NCBI GenBank assembly: GCA_902780385.1
Contig: CACZFF010000006.1
Coordinates: 62,001-126,000, forward strand
DNA: 64,000 nucleotides
DNA from: an uncultured Lachnospiraceae bacterium
GTDB taxonomy: Bacteria; Bacillota; Clostridia; Lachnospirales; Lachnospiraceae
Direction: 5' to 3'
Part shown: positions 55,639 through 64,000 of the stretch, piece after piece
How positions within the stretch are numbered: the stretch's first letter is position 1
How the letters are laid out: each line of letters opens with the position of its first letter
Made by a program: the position numbers and the translations under genes
The notes under the pieces: model-generated
Databases searched by the model: none
What the model was told of the DNA's origin: nothing
Seen by the model: only the letters and a program-made list of their open reading frames with translations

Positions 55639-55934
55639 AACAATCTTACACGTTTCTCTTCAGGACAGCAATACACAAAGACAGTCAGACTGTGCAATTT
55701 ATCATCAGATTGTTACATTCGGGAACTGTTATTTACCTACGATTGATCCGGAGCTCACTGTATAAACAATTCACAAAACAACGCAAATATAATTCCGTCT
55801 TTTTGTTCATTTCATCGCATTTTTCAGCATTTATGCACGATTAAGCGTTATAATTTTATGCATCAACAGGGCATATGCTGCATAACAGAATGCCTGTAAA
55901 GTCACACTATCACAACAACACAAGGAGGACAGAA

Positions 55935-56061
55935 ATGAAAAGTCAAAAAGAATACCCGCTACTACGTCCGGATCGTCACAAGGCGCAAACGCAACGGTGT
56001 CTTCTGCACCGTGCCCATGCCCGCATCCAACACCTATATCGGATCCTTTATCATCAAGTAA
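55935..56061 (+). pseudogene. Small ORF with an apparent one-base frameshift
   Basis: AAGGAGG (55922-55928) lies six bases before an ATG at 55935. After MKSQK the zero frame gives a compositionally odd peptide. The +1 frame, entered at the A5 run at 55945-55949, reads NTRYYVRIVTRRKRNGVF, then a further 20 residues ending SFIIK and TAA at 56059-56061. Third positions there are mostly G or C, as in core genes. Removing one A restores a 41-residue basic protein. It could be a disabled gene, a slippage-controlled gene or a sequencing error. I recognise no family. Confidence 0.6.
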
Positions 56062-56541
56062 AAAGATCCTTTAGGGAACTTCCGTGACAGCTCTGAGCCA
56101 TATCGGAAAGACCGTTGCTGCTCACACCCCTCGTGAGCATGAGCAGTTACGACAATTCGCCTGAATCAAGACGCTGCGTAAGTATCAAATAAACAATGTT
56201 ACAGATTGTTCTAGCCGGATCTGCCATACGGTTACCATCTGTAACGAACAGCTTCTGCAGGACTCTTTTACGAAACGATATTCACAAACGGGCGTAAAAT
56301 TATTAATTTGAGCAATAATACATCCCCAATTCTCTTTACGATATGTTAATCTATAAAAGTACAGGGCCCTGTACGGATCCAATATATTCCAATCAATATG
56401 ACATACCAACGGACTATGGTCTTACTGCTTACGGATGCCGAAGATCACATCTGACCGAAGCACCGAACAGCACTATTGTCATATGCACCACAGATACAGT
56501 GCCACAGAATGATTCATAGTAATAGTGGAGGAAAGGACAAA

Positions 56542-57054
56542 ATGGTACGGAATAAACGAAAGATGTACCGGAAAAACAATGCTACATTATCCAATTATAC
56601 GACTGCAGACAAGAACAATACAGGAGATTTCACTGAAGAAGCAGGCCATACCATTTCCTATAATCATCAAGAACTGGCGGCGGCCACAGTTTCAACAGAC
56701 AATAATGTGGTATCTGCTTCTCTGAATTACTGCAATAAGTCGCTGGCATTCACATTGAAAAACATGACCGATCTAGTAACAGCCTATGAATCGTACCGAA
56801 AACTTGAACAATCCATCTCACTGATTACAGGTACCATCCCGGACAATGCTATTCTGGACGGTCTCCATCATATCGATGAGATTCTTTTGTGCATCAGTCC
56901 GGTATTCAATAACATTGATGACGAAAATGATGATGTAGAGTATGACAAATTTACAGCAATTCTGGATGATCCGGTGATGGGTGCCGGAGAGAAGGCCAAG
57001 ATCCTGATGGGGGCAGCTCCGGTTCCGGCGTCCTCTGCCGCGTTTCATTCATGA
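56542..57054 (+). CDS. Hypothetical 170-residue protein
   Basis: The ATG at 56542 is preceded by GGAGGAAAGGA, a strong ribosome binding site. The product starts with a basic Asn/Thr-rich segment (MVRNKRKMYRKNN). From about residue 70 it turns mainly helical (LAFTLKNMTDLVTAYESYRKLEQSIS), with an acidic stretch NNIDDENDDVEYDKF near 130-144 and an Ala/Pro end. There is no signal peptide or membrane segment. I do not recognise a family. It lies in the AT-richer accessory region, between a structured non-coding block and a large inverted repeat. Confidence 0.65.
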   Translation: MVRNKRKMYRKNNATLSNYTTADKNNTGDFTEEAGHTISYNHQELAAATVSTDNNVVSASLNYCNKSLAFTLKNMTDLVTAYESYRKLEQSISLITGTIPDNAILDGLHHIDEILLCISPVFNNIDDENDDVEYDKFTAILDDPVMGAGEKAKILMGAAPVPASSAAFHS

Positions 57055-57135
57055 GCTCGCGTTTGTAAATACACCTGACAAACAGAAGCAGCCGTGCTCT
57101 GACGCGCCGCCAGAACAAAAGCAAAAGATACTAAA

Positions 57136-57214
57136 GACCACCGTGTGATCAGCGTCCCGCATAAGATATTTACTCTAATGAGCATATCTTCATGCAAGGC
57201 TTTCACACGGTGGT
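57136..57214. repeat. Large inverted repeat, about 80 bases
   Basis: ACCACCGTGTGA (57137-57148) pairs perfectly with TCACACGGTGGT (57203-57214). Inside, GCATAAGATAT (57159-57169) pairs with ATATCTTCATGC (57184-57195) with small bulges. It lies 80 bases after the 170-aa gene. No T tract follows, so a structured RNA or mobile-element end is as likely as a terminator. Confidence 0.75.
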
Positions 57215-57315
57215 GTATTTACTACTTTTTTCTGACACAAAGTGACACCTGCAGCAATCATAACACCCCGGCGCCTTTTACAAAGAAACCGGCAGGGTAC
57301 CCTGCTTGTCAGACT

Positions 57316-57633
57316 TCACTTTTCACTCTGTTTCATATTCGCTTCGCACATTTTCAAATTCTCTATCCTCCTGCAGATCTCCTCGCCCGGCTGATCAAGA
57401 ATATCCTCATAGGACACATCCAGTTCCTTCCGGATGCCCCGTAGCTGCGACAGTTTGATATGTTGTCTTCCTCCTTCAATCTTTACAAATGTCTCCCTTG
57501 TTATGTCAATATGACACAGCTGAAGACGGGCCACCATTTCAGTTTGCCGAATATGTAAAGATTTTCGAATCCATCGTATATTATTTCCAATCGTATTGCT
57601 CCTATCATCAAGCACAATCTTATCAGTGTTCAT
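57316..57633 (-). CDS. XRE-type helix-turn-helix protein
   Basis: The 105-residue protein has an N-terminal DNA-binding domain: GNNIRWIRKSLHIRQTEMVARL, then ITRETFVKIEGGRQHIKLSQL, with the usual XRE helices between about residues 15 and 70. A helical tail, DILDQPGEEICRRIENLKM, follows. GAGGTG lies eight bases before the ATG at 57633. It has no close neighbour on its strand and may regulate the adjacent unknown gene or the polysaccharide genes. Confidence 0.8.
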   Translation of the reverse strand: MNTDKIVLDDRSNTIGNNIRWIRKSLHIRQTEMVARLQLCHIDITRETFVKIEGGRQHIKLSQLRGIRKELDVSYEDILDQPGEEICRRIENLKMCEANMKQSEK

Positions 57634-57875
57634 AATGCACCTCACCTTATTGATTCATTTGCTACCAAACAGGAACCAAATCGGTTCATTATTTAATTCT
57701 ATGCATGTTTTTTATCAATTTGGTACTTGTTTCAGTCCACTTTTTATTCCAGTATAGATTGTGAATGAGTAATACAGTTTACCATAACAGTACTTTCAGC
57801 GTATTGTTTCGTTGCCATCAGAAAACTTGAAATTATCAAGAGGAAAAGCAAGACAAAGGTTATATATCTAAATAT

Positions 57876-57913
57876 AAAAAAACGGATTGCCATACATGGT
57901 AAATCCGTTTTTT
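57876..57913. terminator. Bidirectional terminator in the 57.6-58.3 kb gap
   Basis: AAAAAACGGATT (57877-57888) pairs with AATCCGTTTTTT (57902-57913) around a 13-base loop. It could end minus-strand transcripts from the SGNH gene, although it is 350 bases beyond that gene's stop codon. Confidence 0.75.
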
Positions 57914-57956
57914 CATAATTAATTATTTGTTAATGATTATTCTACCAACATTTTAG

Positions 57957-58000
57957 GATAGCATTGCGAACTTACGGAGCGAGTTTCGCAATTACCTATC
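57957..58000. repeat. Hairpin in the gene-free 57.6-58.3 kb gap
   Basis: GATAG and ATTGCGAA (57957-57970) pair with TTCGCAAT and CTATC (57985-58000) around a G/C-rich loop. The remainder of 57634-58265 is AT-rich and shows no supported gene. Confidence 0.6.
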
Positions 58001-58265
58001 TTCTGGTTATGAGCTTTTCTTTTTGTCAACAAATTATTCTCATGACATAGGTAGTATCCTGGTTTTCCGCCCAGTGTCTTTCCGCATAGCTTTCTCCTAT
58101 CAAGTATTCTAAGCCGACATTTGTGAAAGATGTTATAGCTTATTTATTATATATCTATACGATATTTCTAGTTAAAGAATCTTTATGTAAGATTGTATAT
58201 GAAACAGTTAATTTCTATCTTTGTAATTCTATCTTTGTAATAGGTATAAACAGTGAAAGAAAGAG

Positions 58266-59771
58266 TTAATATCTTGTCATTGTCATTTCAGGAATTGTTG
58301 TGTTGATGTTCACCTTGTCAACTATCATCCTAAAATCAGTATCATATACGACGATATTAATACCGGGATTATGACTCCCACACTCAGCACCTGCAACAAA
58401 CATTGAATATTTGTGATATTTTTTGCTCATATTAGTGGTATCAATAGTAAATCTGTACATTTCCAGACCATTTCGTATCGATCCGGAAAACACGAAATCA
58501 TCAGTTGTATGTTTTTCAGTCATGGAATCCGCTTTCGCCGCACAGTATTTTTCGCCGTCAGATACTTCCCTGAGGTCAACTGTAAACCCCAAGTTATGCC
58601 ATTCATCAGCGAACGATTTATCTATGCATTCGCCAATCTTGTTTGGAACTAGCGCAAACACAGCATAATCGGGATCATTGATCCGATTCAGATACTGATA
58701 TGCGTCAGTCATCTCCTGTAAGTCCAGATTTTTTACACGATGCTCATATACTTCCCTGCTTTTGTCAAAAGAAAGATCCTTGAAAGCAGGAACATGGTAT
58801 CTATCTCTAAGAAGCTTTCCAATATAAAGCGACACTTTTTCCGCACCATGATAATTCGGATGAGAAATCAAATCTTTTTCCCGGTTATATCCTATCTCAT
58901 GATACAATTCCTCTTCATTGAAATCGAAAAAGGGAATGCCGTGTGCATCAGCATATTCTTTGGTGGCTTTATACCTCTCAATCGGTTCCCCGCAGGGAAT
59001 ATTAATAAATACCAGCTCTATTTTCTTGTCACGGCACAAATCCACAATTTTTCCCAAATATTCATCCGCAATCTTAACCATGGGTTCTGCTTCTGCCGCT
59101 TCGGCGTCTTCAGCCTTAAACGTAATATCTTTCGCTCCTTCTGATACCCCTCCCAAAGCTGTAAAACCTTTTATTCCTCCATGTTCAACCATTTCTTTTA
59201 GCGAGAAATCATCTTCTCCGAGACTCTTCCACCGTGAGTGATATCTTATATTCAACAGTGGAAAACTCAGGCCTATTTGTGTCGGATCAACTTTCTCAAT
59301 TGCCATTCCCGCTTCAACTTTAAGAGGTGATAACTTCATGCAGTCCAGAGCTTTATGGACATGAGCTTCACTGCTGTTCATATTGTTATAGACATAGCAG
59401 TCGATATATTTATGAAAAGTATAAGTGTCCAACACCATCACACTGGGGGACTGGTACTTTAATGCCTCCCTCAGCCAGAAGTATGTGATGACCGGACTCT
59501 GTTGCTCGCAAGACAGATTATAACTGCGAATACCATAAGTATCGTAAATGACCTGAGGATTCAATGATGAAGCAGCATGAGAGGAACCAAACAGGAGTAC
59601 GTCTACAGTGTTTTTTTCTAATTTGTAAAAATCCGTATATGTGTTTGTTGTCGGCCAGTTTTGATTAAAATAATTTTTAGGTATCAGTATATTATTCACA
59701 GTGCCCACACAAATTAGAGCAACAGCAATGAATACTGTACATTTGACGGCAAGCATTAATCTGTATTTCAT
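58266..59771 (-). CDS. SGNH/GDSL-like protein partnering an MBOAT acyltransferase
   Basis: The 501-residue protein has one N-terminal membrane segment (~8-28). An SGNH-like domain follows, with VLLFGSSHAASSLNP near 60-74 holding the candidate nucleophile Ser, and SHPNYHGAEKVSLYIG near 315-330 holding a candidate His. Such proteins (DltD, AlgX/AlgJ type) complete acyl transfer to an extracellular polymer together with a membrane acyltransferase. The ATG at 59771 has GGAGGG eight bases upstream and lies two bases beyond the MBOAT stop codon, so the two genes are translationally linked. A C-terminal region of ~150 residues is of unknown function. Confidence 0.82.
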   Translation of the reverse strand: MKYRLMLAVKCTVFIAVALICVGTVNNILIPKNYFNQNWPTTNTYTDFYKLEKNTVDVLLFGSSHAASSLNPQVIYDTYGIRSYNLSCEQQSPVITYFWLREALKYQSPSVMVLDTYTFHKYIDCYVYNNMNSSEAHVHKALDCMKLSPLKVEAGMAIEKVDPTQIGLSFPLLNIRYHSRWKSLGEDDFSLKEMVEHGGIKGFTALGGVSEGAKDITFKAEDAEAAEAEPMVKIADEYLGKIVDLCRDKKIELVFINIPCGEPIERYKATKEYADAHGIPFFDFNEEELYHEIGYNREKDLISHPNYHGAEKVSLYIGKLLRDRYHVPAFKDLSFDKSREVYEHRVKNLDLQEMTDAYQYLNRINDPDYAVFALVPNKIGECIDKSFADEWHNLGFTVDLREVSDGEKYCAAKADSMTEKHTTDDFVFSGSIRNGLEMYRFTIDTTNMSKKYHKYSMFVAGAECGSHNPGINIVVYDTDFRMIVDKVNINTTIPEMTMTRY

Positions 59772-59773
59772 GA

Positions 59774-61237
59774 TCAAAACCCTCCGTAAATAAATGCCTG
59801 TGCATCATATCCATATCCATATGTGCCGAAGATGACAATGAACAAAATCACTCCAATATAGATTGCCCATCGTACACAAATATTTTTTTCTAAAACACGG
59901 TCCCGGATATTGATTCCATTCTCCTGTACTGCGCTCACAAGCAGAAGGACGATTATACAAAACAAAAGTAGATGGAATTCTTTCCAATCGAGCCCTAAAG
60001 AATACAGGGCATCATTTGTCAAAATCCATGGGTTATGCACTGTGACAATAGAACAAATCATGGATATTCCTGTTTTGAGACAATCGGCTCTGAAAATGAT
60101 CCATGCCAGCATGACCAGTATATAGGTTATAGTCCTGTGAATCGTCGGGGAAAACATCTGATCTCTGCGGATTTTTAATGTAGCTCTGACTTTTTCTTTT
60201 ACCGGTTTAATACAATCACCTATCACCTGATATAGTCCATGTAACAATCCCCAAAACAAGTACTTGTATCCATTGCCATGCCATATCCCACTTACTGCAA
60301 AAGTAAGCAGCATATGAATATGTTTTCTAAACGTTCCCTTACGATTTCCCCCAAGCGGGATATAGACATAATCTCTCAGCCATGAACTCAGGGAAATATG
60401 CCATCTCCTCCAGAAATCCTTTACAGATACAGCAAAGTAAGGATGCATAAAGTTGTCAACGAGATTAATTCCAAACAGATTGGAAACACCCTGCGCCAGT
60501 GAAGTGCAGGACAAAAAATCCGCGTACTGCTGTATACTATACAGAACGCCTGCTATTATGACATAAATGCCTTGATAAGTTGGAAAGCTGTCAAAGACCC
60601 TGTTTACAACTATTCCTGCTTTATCAGCAATACATAGCTTCAGAAAGAACCCCCATATTATCAGCATAAAGCCTTTCACAAATATTTCTGCATCAAAGCG
60701 CCTGCCTTTTAAAAGCTGATCTGACAATTGAGAATACCTGGGAATCGGCCCCTGAATAATCTGCGGAAAAAAAGAAATGAATAGAGCATATTTAAACGGA
60801 TTTCTCTGCGCCTTAATTTTCCCACTGTATATATCAGCAAGATATGCGATAATCTGCATGGAATAAAAAGATAAACCAACCGGAATAACCCATGCGTTCA
60901 GGTTTTTTTCCAGAACACTGCACAGGAACCCTCCCCCCACTTTTGAGATCAGAAGCGGAAGTGTGGACAAAACAATGCCTGTGCCAAGCACGATCTTCCT
61001 TACTATTGTAGTAGAATCATAATAGTTTTTCAGGTTATACAAGATAATTCCAAAAAACCAGGAGATAATAATGGAAGACCCGAAAACTATTAGCTGCATT
61101 TTCCTGTCAATAACGCTGTAATAAAAGATAATACTTGCAGCAAGAAGCGATATCCACCTGTATTTCATCGGGAGCAGATAATAAATCACCAACAAAACAA
61201 TAAGGAAGAAATAATAAACCAATGATGGATAATTCAT
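59774..61237 (-). CDS. MBOAT family O-acyltransferase (AlgI/DltB-like)
   Basis: The 487-residue polytopic membrane protein has roughly eleven hydrophobic segments. The MBOAT signature DFWRRWHISLSSWLRDYVYIPLGG is at ~275-298, and the active His is in GIWHGNGYKYLFWGLLHGLYQ near 320-340. It passes an acyl group, often acetyl, across the membrane for transfer to a polysaccharide or teichoic acid, with the SGNH protein encoded directly downstream. Several rare codons and AT-rich third positions set it apart from core genes, as expected of a surface-polysaccharide island. Confidence 0.92.
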   Translation of the reverse strand: MNYPSLVYYFFLIVLLVIYYLLPMKYRWISLLAASIIFYYSVIDRKMQLIVFGSSIIISWFFGIILYNLKNYYDSTTIVRKIVLGTGIVLSTLPLLISKVGGGFLCSVLEKNLNAWVIPVGLSFYSMQIIAYLADIYSGKIKAQRNPFKYALFISFFPQIIQGPIPRYSQLSDQLLKGRRFDAEIFVKGFMLIIWGFFLKLCIADKAGIVVNRVFDSFPTYQGIYVIIAGVLYSIQQYADFLSCTSLAQGVSNLFGINLVDNFMHPYFAVSVKDFWRRWHISLSSWLRDYVYIPLGGNRKGTFRKHIHMLLTFAVSGIWHGNGYKYLFWGLLHGLYQVIGDCIKPVKEKVRATLKIRRDQMFSPTIHRTITYILVMLAWIIFRADCLKTGISMICSIVTVHNPWILTNDALYSLGLDWKEFHLLLFCIIVLLLVSAVQENGINIRDRVLEKNICVRWAIYIGVILFIVIFGTYGYGYDAQAFIYGGF

Positions 61238-61346
61238 CTAAACACCCATCTATTTTAAATAGCACTTCCGATCTACCTTTGAAGATTTTTATTGTATATT
61301 GAAGACACTGGCTGTCAGAATCAGAGCCCGCTCCTGTCTGTCATAT

Positions 61347-61733
61347 TCACCGGTCATCTACCATACTTTCCAGCAATGACAAGACTGCCTTTCGCTGCGT
61401 GATGGAAAGACATCCCCATAGGTGGAGGAGATCGTTCTTGTCTTTCGGGATCGCATGGACAGATTGTGCATCCCCTGTTGATGATTTTTGTTCACAGCAG
61501 TCAGTAACCTTAACTGTTTCTTCCATAAAGAATTCGGACAGACTCATTCCGAATGCGGTACAGATTTTTTCCAACGAAGCCACAGAAGGCTGCAGCTCCT
61601 TTCGGTACCAGGTCGAGATCGTAGATTGAGTCACCCCCGCATTCCGGGCCATGGTATACACCGTCCATTTGCGTTTGATCCTTTCAGATTTAATGCGTCC
61701 CAGAATATCAAAGTTTGCCTTTTCGCGTTGCAT
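61347..61733 (-). CDS. XRE-type helix-turn-helix regulator
   Basis: The 128-residue protein has an N-terminal XRE domain (RIKSERIKRKWTVYTMARNAGVTQSTISTWYR, about residues 12-45, then PSVASLEKICTAFGMSLSEFF). A C-terminal part, QRKAVLSLLESMVDD, resembles that of clostridial XRE regulators. The ATG at 61733 is 12 bases after AGGGG; an in-frame GTG at 61742 is possible. It lies between two acyltransferase genes on the same strand and may control the surface-polysaccharide genes. Confidence 0.85.
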   Translation of the reverse strand: MQREKANFDILGRIKSERIKRKWTVYTMARNAGVTQSTISTWYRKELQPSVASLEKICTAFGMSLSEFFMEETVKVTDCCEQKSSTGDAQSVHAIPKDKNDLLHLWGCLSITQRKAVLSLLESMVDDR

Positions 61734-61825
61734 AATATACACTATCCCCTTTTACATATGTTGCATATACTTGCCCCGACAGGGCGTGCAATGAAACTGT
61801 ATGCGAATAATACGTTCAAAGTCCT

Positions 61826-62890
61826 TCAGGAAAGCCAGATAATAAGCCTGTGGGTAATTTGCTGTAAAGGCTTCTCCACCAAGTAATATGAGAGAAATGC
61901 AGCCAGCAGAGTAGGCAAAATAGAAATAATCAGAATGGACATAAAGCCCAGGTTCATACCGTTTCTTCTTATGTACTGCATTGTCAATTGCTGGAAGAAA
62001 AAACCGTATAAAAAAATCCCATATGATAGATCCATTTTCCTGCCATATCCTTGAAACACAGGCTCTTGTGCCAAGGCAAAAGAAAATACAAAATAAGGAA
62101 CAAGCAGATCCATAAAAAAATACACTAGTGGAGCAGGTGCCCGGGTAAGTATCAATAAGACTCCCATTCCAACACAGGCCTTTTGGATATTCAGGCACTT
62201 TTTCATTTGCGGATAGGTGAAAAGAACCCCTGTCATATAGGAAAGCCCCATGTGGTGCGCTGATATCAGATCTGTCCTGTAAATAACAACCTGTGTTCCC
62301 CGCATAAATGCAATGAAATATAAATCCAGCATCAGGAACATTGCTGTAAGCACGGCTGCCGCCATGAATGACCGTTCAGATCTTCTTCGCATATGAAGCA
62401 GCGCTGCGATTAAGGGTGTGATCACATACATTGCAGCTTCTACAGGCATAGTCCAAATAGAGCCATTTACTGTGTTCGGAACCGGGAGGTCCGTAAATAC
62501 TCCGGGCAATGAGTATGTAATGTACAGACGAAGGTTATTTAAGTACGCAATATACCAACTTTGAAAATACGCGGAAAAACCCAGCCCGGAAACCAATGGT
62601 CCTGCAATAAACGTCATGATCAATACCATAACAGCAAAAGGAGGCCATAACCTTAAAAAGCGTCTGATTCCATAGCGAAGCAGATCCGGGTCTTTTAACC
62701 AGCTCTCTGTCACAAGATATCCTGCCAGCATGAACAGGATTGCAACCCCCATTTCATGTAGAACATATCCAGAAAAAGCAGGAGGCTCAGTGCCCAGGAT
62801 TCTTCCCATATGCCCCGTAAAAACAAACAGACATGCAGCTGTACGTATGATGTTAAAATTGTTTTTTCTGGAATCTCTTTTTTCAGCCAT
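61826..62890 (-). CDS. OafA-like acyltransferase-3 family membrane protein
   Basis: The 354-residue protein begins NFNIIRTAACLFVFTGHMGRIL, with the Arg and His of the acyltransferase-3 active region, and has about ten membrane segments. It ends with LSYYLVEKPLQQI, a strongly conserved OafA-type signature. It probably O-acetylates a surface sugar. AAGG lies just upstream of the ATG. With the flippase upstream and the MBOAT/SGNH pair downstream it fits a polysaccharide modification locus. Confidence 0.93.
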   Translation of the reverse strand: MAEKRDSRKNNFNIIRTAACLFVFTGHMGRILGTEPPAFSGYVLHEMGVAILFMLAGYLVTESWLKDPDLLRYGIRRFLRLWPPFAVMVLIMTFIAGPLVSGLGFSAYFQSWYIAYLNNLRLYITYSLPGVFTDLPVPNTVNGSIWTMPVEAAMYVITPLIAALLHMRRRSERSFMAAAVLTAMFLMLDLYFIAFMRGTQVVIYRTDLISAHHMGLSYMTGVLFTYPQMKKCLNIQKACVGMGVLLILTRAPAPLVYFFMDLLVPYFVFSFALAQEPVFQGYGRKMDLSYGIFLYGFFFQQLTMQYIRRNGMNLGFMSILIISILPTLLAAFLSYYLVEKPLQQITHRLIIWLS

Positions 62891-62985
62891 ACCTTATACT
62901 TGTTTCTCCACCACAATCCGGCCGCAGGATCTTTCAATCAACAGAGAAGCCTTATCGCACCAGGCGCCTTCTTCTTTCCAATCGC

Positions 62986-64000
62986 TCATTTGCCGGCAAA
63001 ATGTCTCCGCAATATTAAGAAATATCCAGACATAAGGCACATCTGACTGATCGTGAAGCTGAGCCAGGCCCCTCCAAGCGCTATGCGGGAAATCAGGATT
63101 ACCCCAATCGGTATCGTAATTGCAATACTGATCATATAGTTGAGCAGAAGCTCTTTTCGTTTTCCAAGGATTACCATAAGGAAATAGAGAAGCTGGTTCA
63201 CTGCCAGAAAACCACCTGAAATCATAAATAATGACATCAAATTACGATATTCTGATAGGTCCTGCCCAAAAAAGATTCCGAATAAAAGCACCCCAAAAGC
63301 CCAGATGCAAAGTGCGCCTCCGATTACAATAATTTCAATCAAAAAGACCTGCTTTGTAAAAAGCCTTCTGAACCCTTCCTGTCCCTCTTTTAACATCAAA
63401 GAATACTGATGCAGATAGGGTTTAAAAATGAACTGACTCATAAGATTAACTGCATAAACCGGCATGAACAAAAGTGTATATGCTCCCTGCGCTTCATCAG
63501 AAATCAGCAGATAAATCATATAGTTCTGGGCATTCATCAATACCAGAGATGCAAGTACGCTTACTGCAAGTGGAAATGCCTCCCGAACCAATCTCCAGGT
63601 TTTCTCCATCTGAAAACCATAGCCCGAGTCCCTGAATTGCGAAGCATATCGTCTTATCCAATACACTGTTGCGACAATATCTGCAATCAGCATGGAAGCA
63701 CACGCATATACGATATTTCTTGTCTTAACCAACGCCGCCATAAACGCAAGCGTAGAAAGTAAATACCGGAAAAACAGCGACTTTCCGGATAAATCGAGAC
63801 GCTGATTCTGGAAATACAGACTCTGATACAATTCTGCAAACGAATTTATCATCATGAATCCAGTCAGCAGCACTGTATACTTGCAGGCTTTTTCTCCGAA
63901 TCCCAGAACATTTACAGCTGTCAGACAGAAAAACACAGCTGCTGCCGTACTCCCAATCTTCAGCCAGAAGTAGTTCGTAAATGAATAACGTCTGGAATAG
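62986..64000 (-). CDS. Polysaccharide flippase (Wzx-like), 5' partial
   Basis: The frame is open to the right edge of the window (codons before the GTG at 63936 continue as TNYFWLKIGSTAAA), so the start lies outside; 337 residues are visible. Hydrophobic segments occur throughout, with the polysaccharide-transport-type sequences KTRNIVYACASMLIADIVATVYWIRRY and AVSVLASLVLMNAQNYMIYLL. It resembles oligosaccharide flippases of the MVF/PST superfamily that move lipid-linked repeat units across the membrane. The C terminus ends RRHFAGK. It is 95 bases upstream of the OafA-like gene on the same strand. Confidence 0.9.
   Translation of the reverse strand, partial: YSRRYSFTNYFWLKIGSTAAAVFFCLTAVNVLGFGEKACKYTVLLTGFMMINSFAELYQSLYFQNQRLDLSGKSLFFRYLLSTLAFMAALVKTRNIVYACASMLIADIVATVYWIRRYASQFRDSGYGFQMEKTWRLVREAFPLAVSVLASLVLMNAQNYMIYLLISDEAQGAYTLLFMPVYAVNLMSQFIFKPYLHQYSLMLKEGQEGFRRLFTKQVFLIEIIVIGGALCIWAFGVLLFGIFFGQDLSEYRNLMSLFMISGGFLAVNQLLYFLMVILGKRKELLLNYMISIAITIPIGVILISRIALGGAWLSFTISQMCLMSGYFLILRRHFAGK

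Noticed and set aside
56073-56166. Short plus-strand frame reading LSHIGKTVAAHTPREHEQ
   Set aside because: It looks faintly coding after a GTG, but it is under 30 codons with no good ribosome binding site; it may be decayed material linked to the frameshifted ORF.

Overview
The window looks like chromosomal DNA of a Gram-positive anaerobe of the Clostridia, most likely Lachnospiraceae. This is inferred from conserved gene order and families, not from a marker-gene comparison: hrcA-grpE-dnaK-dnaJ with CIRCE operators, ireB-ruvX-DUF1292 next to rnj, mltG-like, O-methyltransferase and U32 peptidase genes, a complete F-type ATP synthase operon with AtpZ/AtpI, an HPr-like protein without the active histidine, a 58-residue DUF6472-type protein, and acyl-ACP thioesterase and CvfB genes. 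Codons in the core genes favour G or C in the third position. Most genes are on the minus strand.

Layout. 0-8.3 kb: a partial NYN-LOTUS RNA-binding protein, an alpha/beta hydrolase, a large PAS/HATPase sensor, a small XRE regulator, rlmH and proA. 8.3-13.5 kb: a CotH-kinase, zinc-ribbon membrane protein and SPFH-zinc-ribbon cluster. 13.5-20.5 kb: DUF6472, S41 protease, a PucR-type regulator, CvfB, thioesterase and a secreted amidase with wall-binding repeats. 20.9-25.5 kb: tRNA-Gln(CTG), trkH/trkA and a U32 peptidase. 25.6-37.2 kb: the ireB-ruvX-rnj-mltG-like region, mtaB, HPr-like, then prmA-rsmE-cysteine desulfurase-thiI, rich in RNA modification enzymes. 37.4-43.3 kb: the heat-shock cluster with two CIRCE/sigma-A promoters. 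43.5-46.4 kb: LtrA, an XRE-AbrB fusion and an acyltransferase. 46.7-55.2 kb: the ATP synthase operon, atpZ-atpI-atpB-E-F-H-A-G-D-C. 55.2-64 kb: an AT-richer accessory region with structured DNA, a frameshifted small ORF, an unknown 170-aa protein, two XRE regulators and surface-polysaccharide genes (SGNH, MBOAT, OafA-like acyltransferase, flippase).

How the genes work together. ThiI and the adjacent cysteine desulfurase fit a tRNA 4-thiouridine pathway. HrcA should repress both its own gene and grpE-dnaK through CIRCE. The MBOAT/SGNH pair with the acyltransferase and flippase suggests export and O-acylation of a surface glycan. The ATP synthase c subunit carries a second carboxylate (Glu34 besides Glu67), as in the sodium-coupled rotor described for Fusobacterium.

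The least explained material is non-coding. A modular dispersed element (R1) has two copies 48 kb apart sharing exact 35-nt and 22-nt blocks in rearranged order. A second element (R2) flanks mtaB and supplies its stop codon. A short palindromic element (R3) recurs. Many gaps are filled with different short tandem repeats of 11-20 bp units, some lying inside operons. The SPFH/zinc-ribbon/CotH cluster and the NYN-LOTUS protein with a Tyr/Gly/Ser-rich linker are the best protein candidates for undescribed biology.
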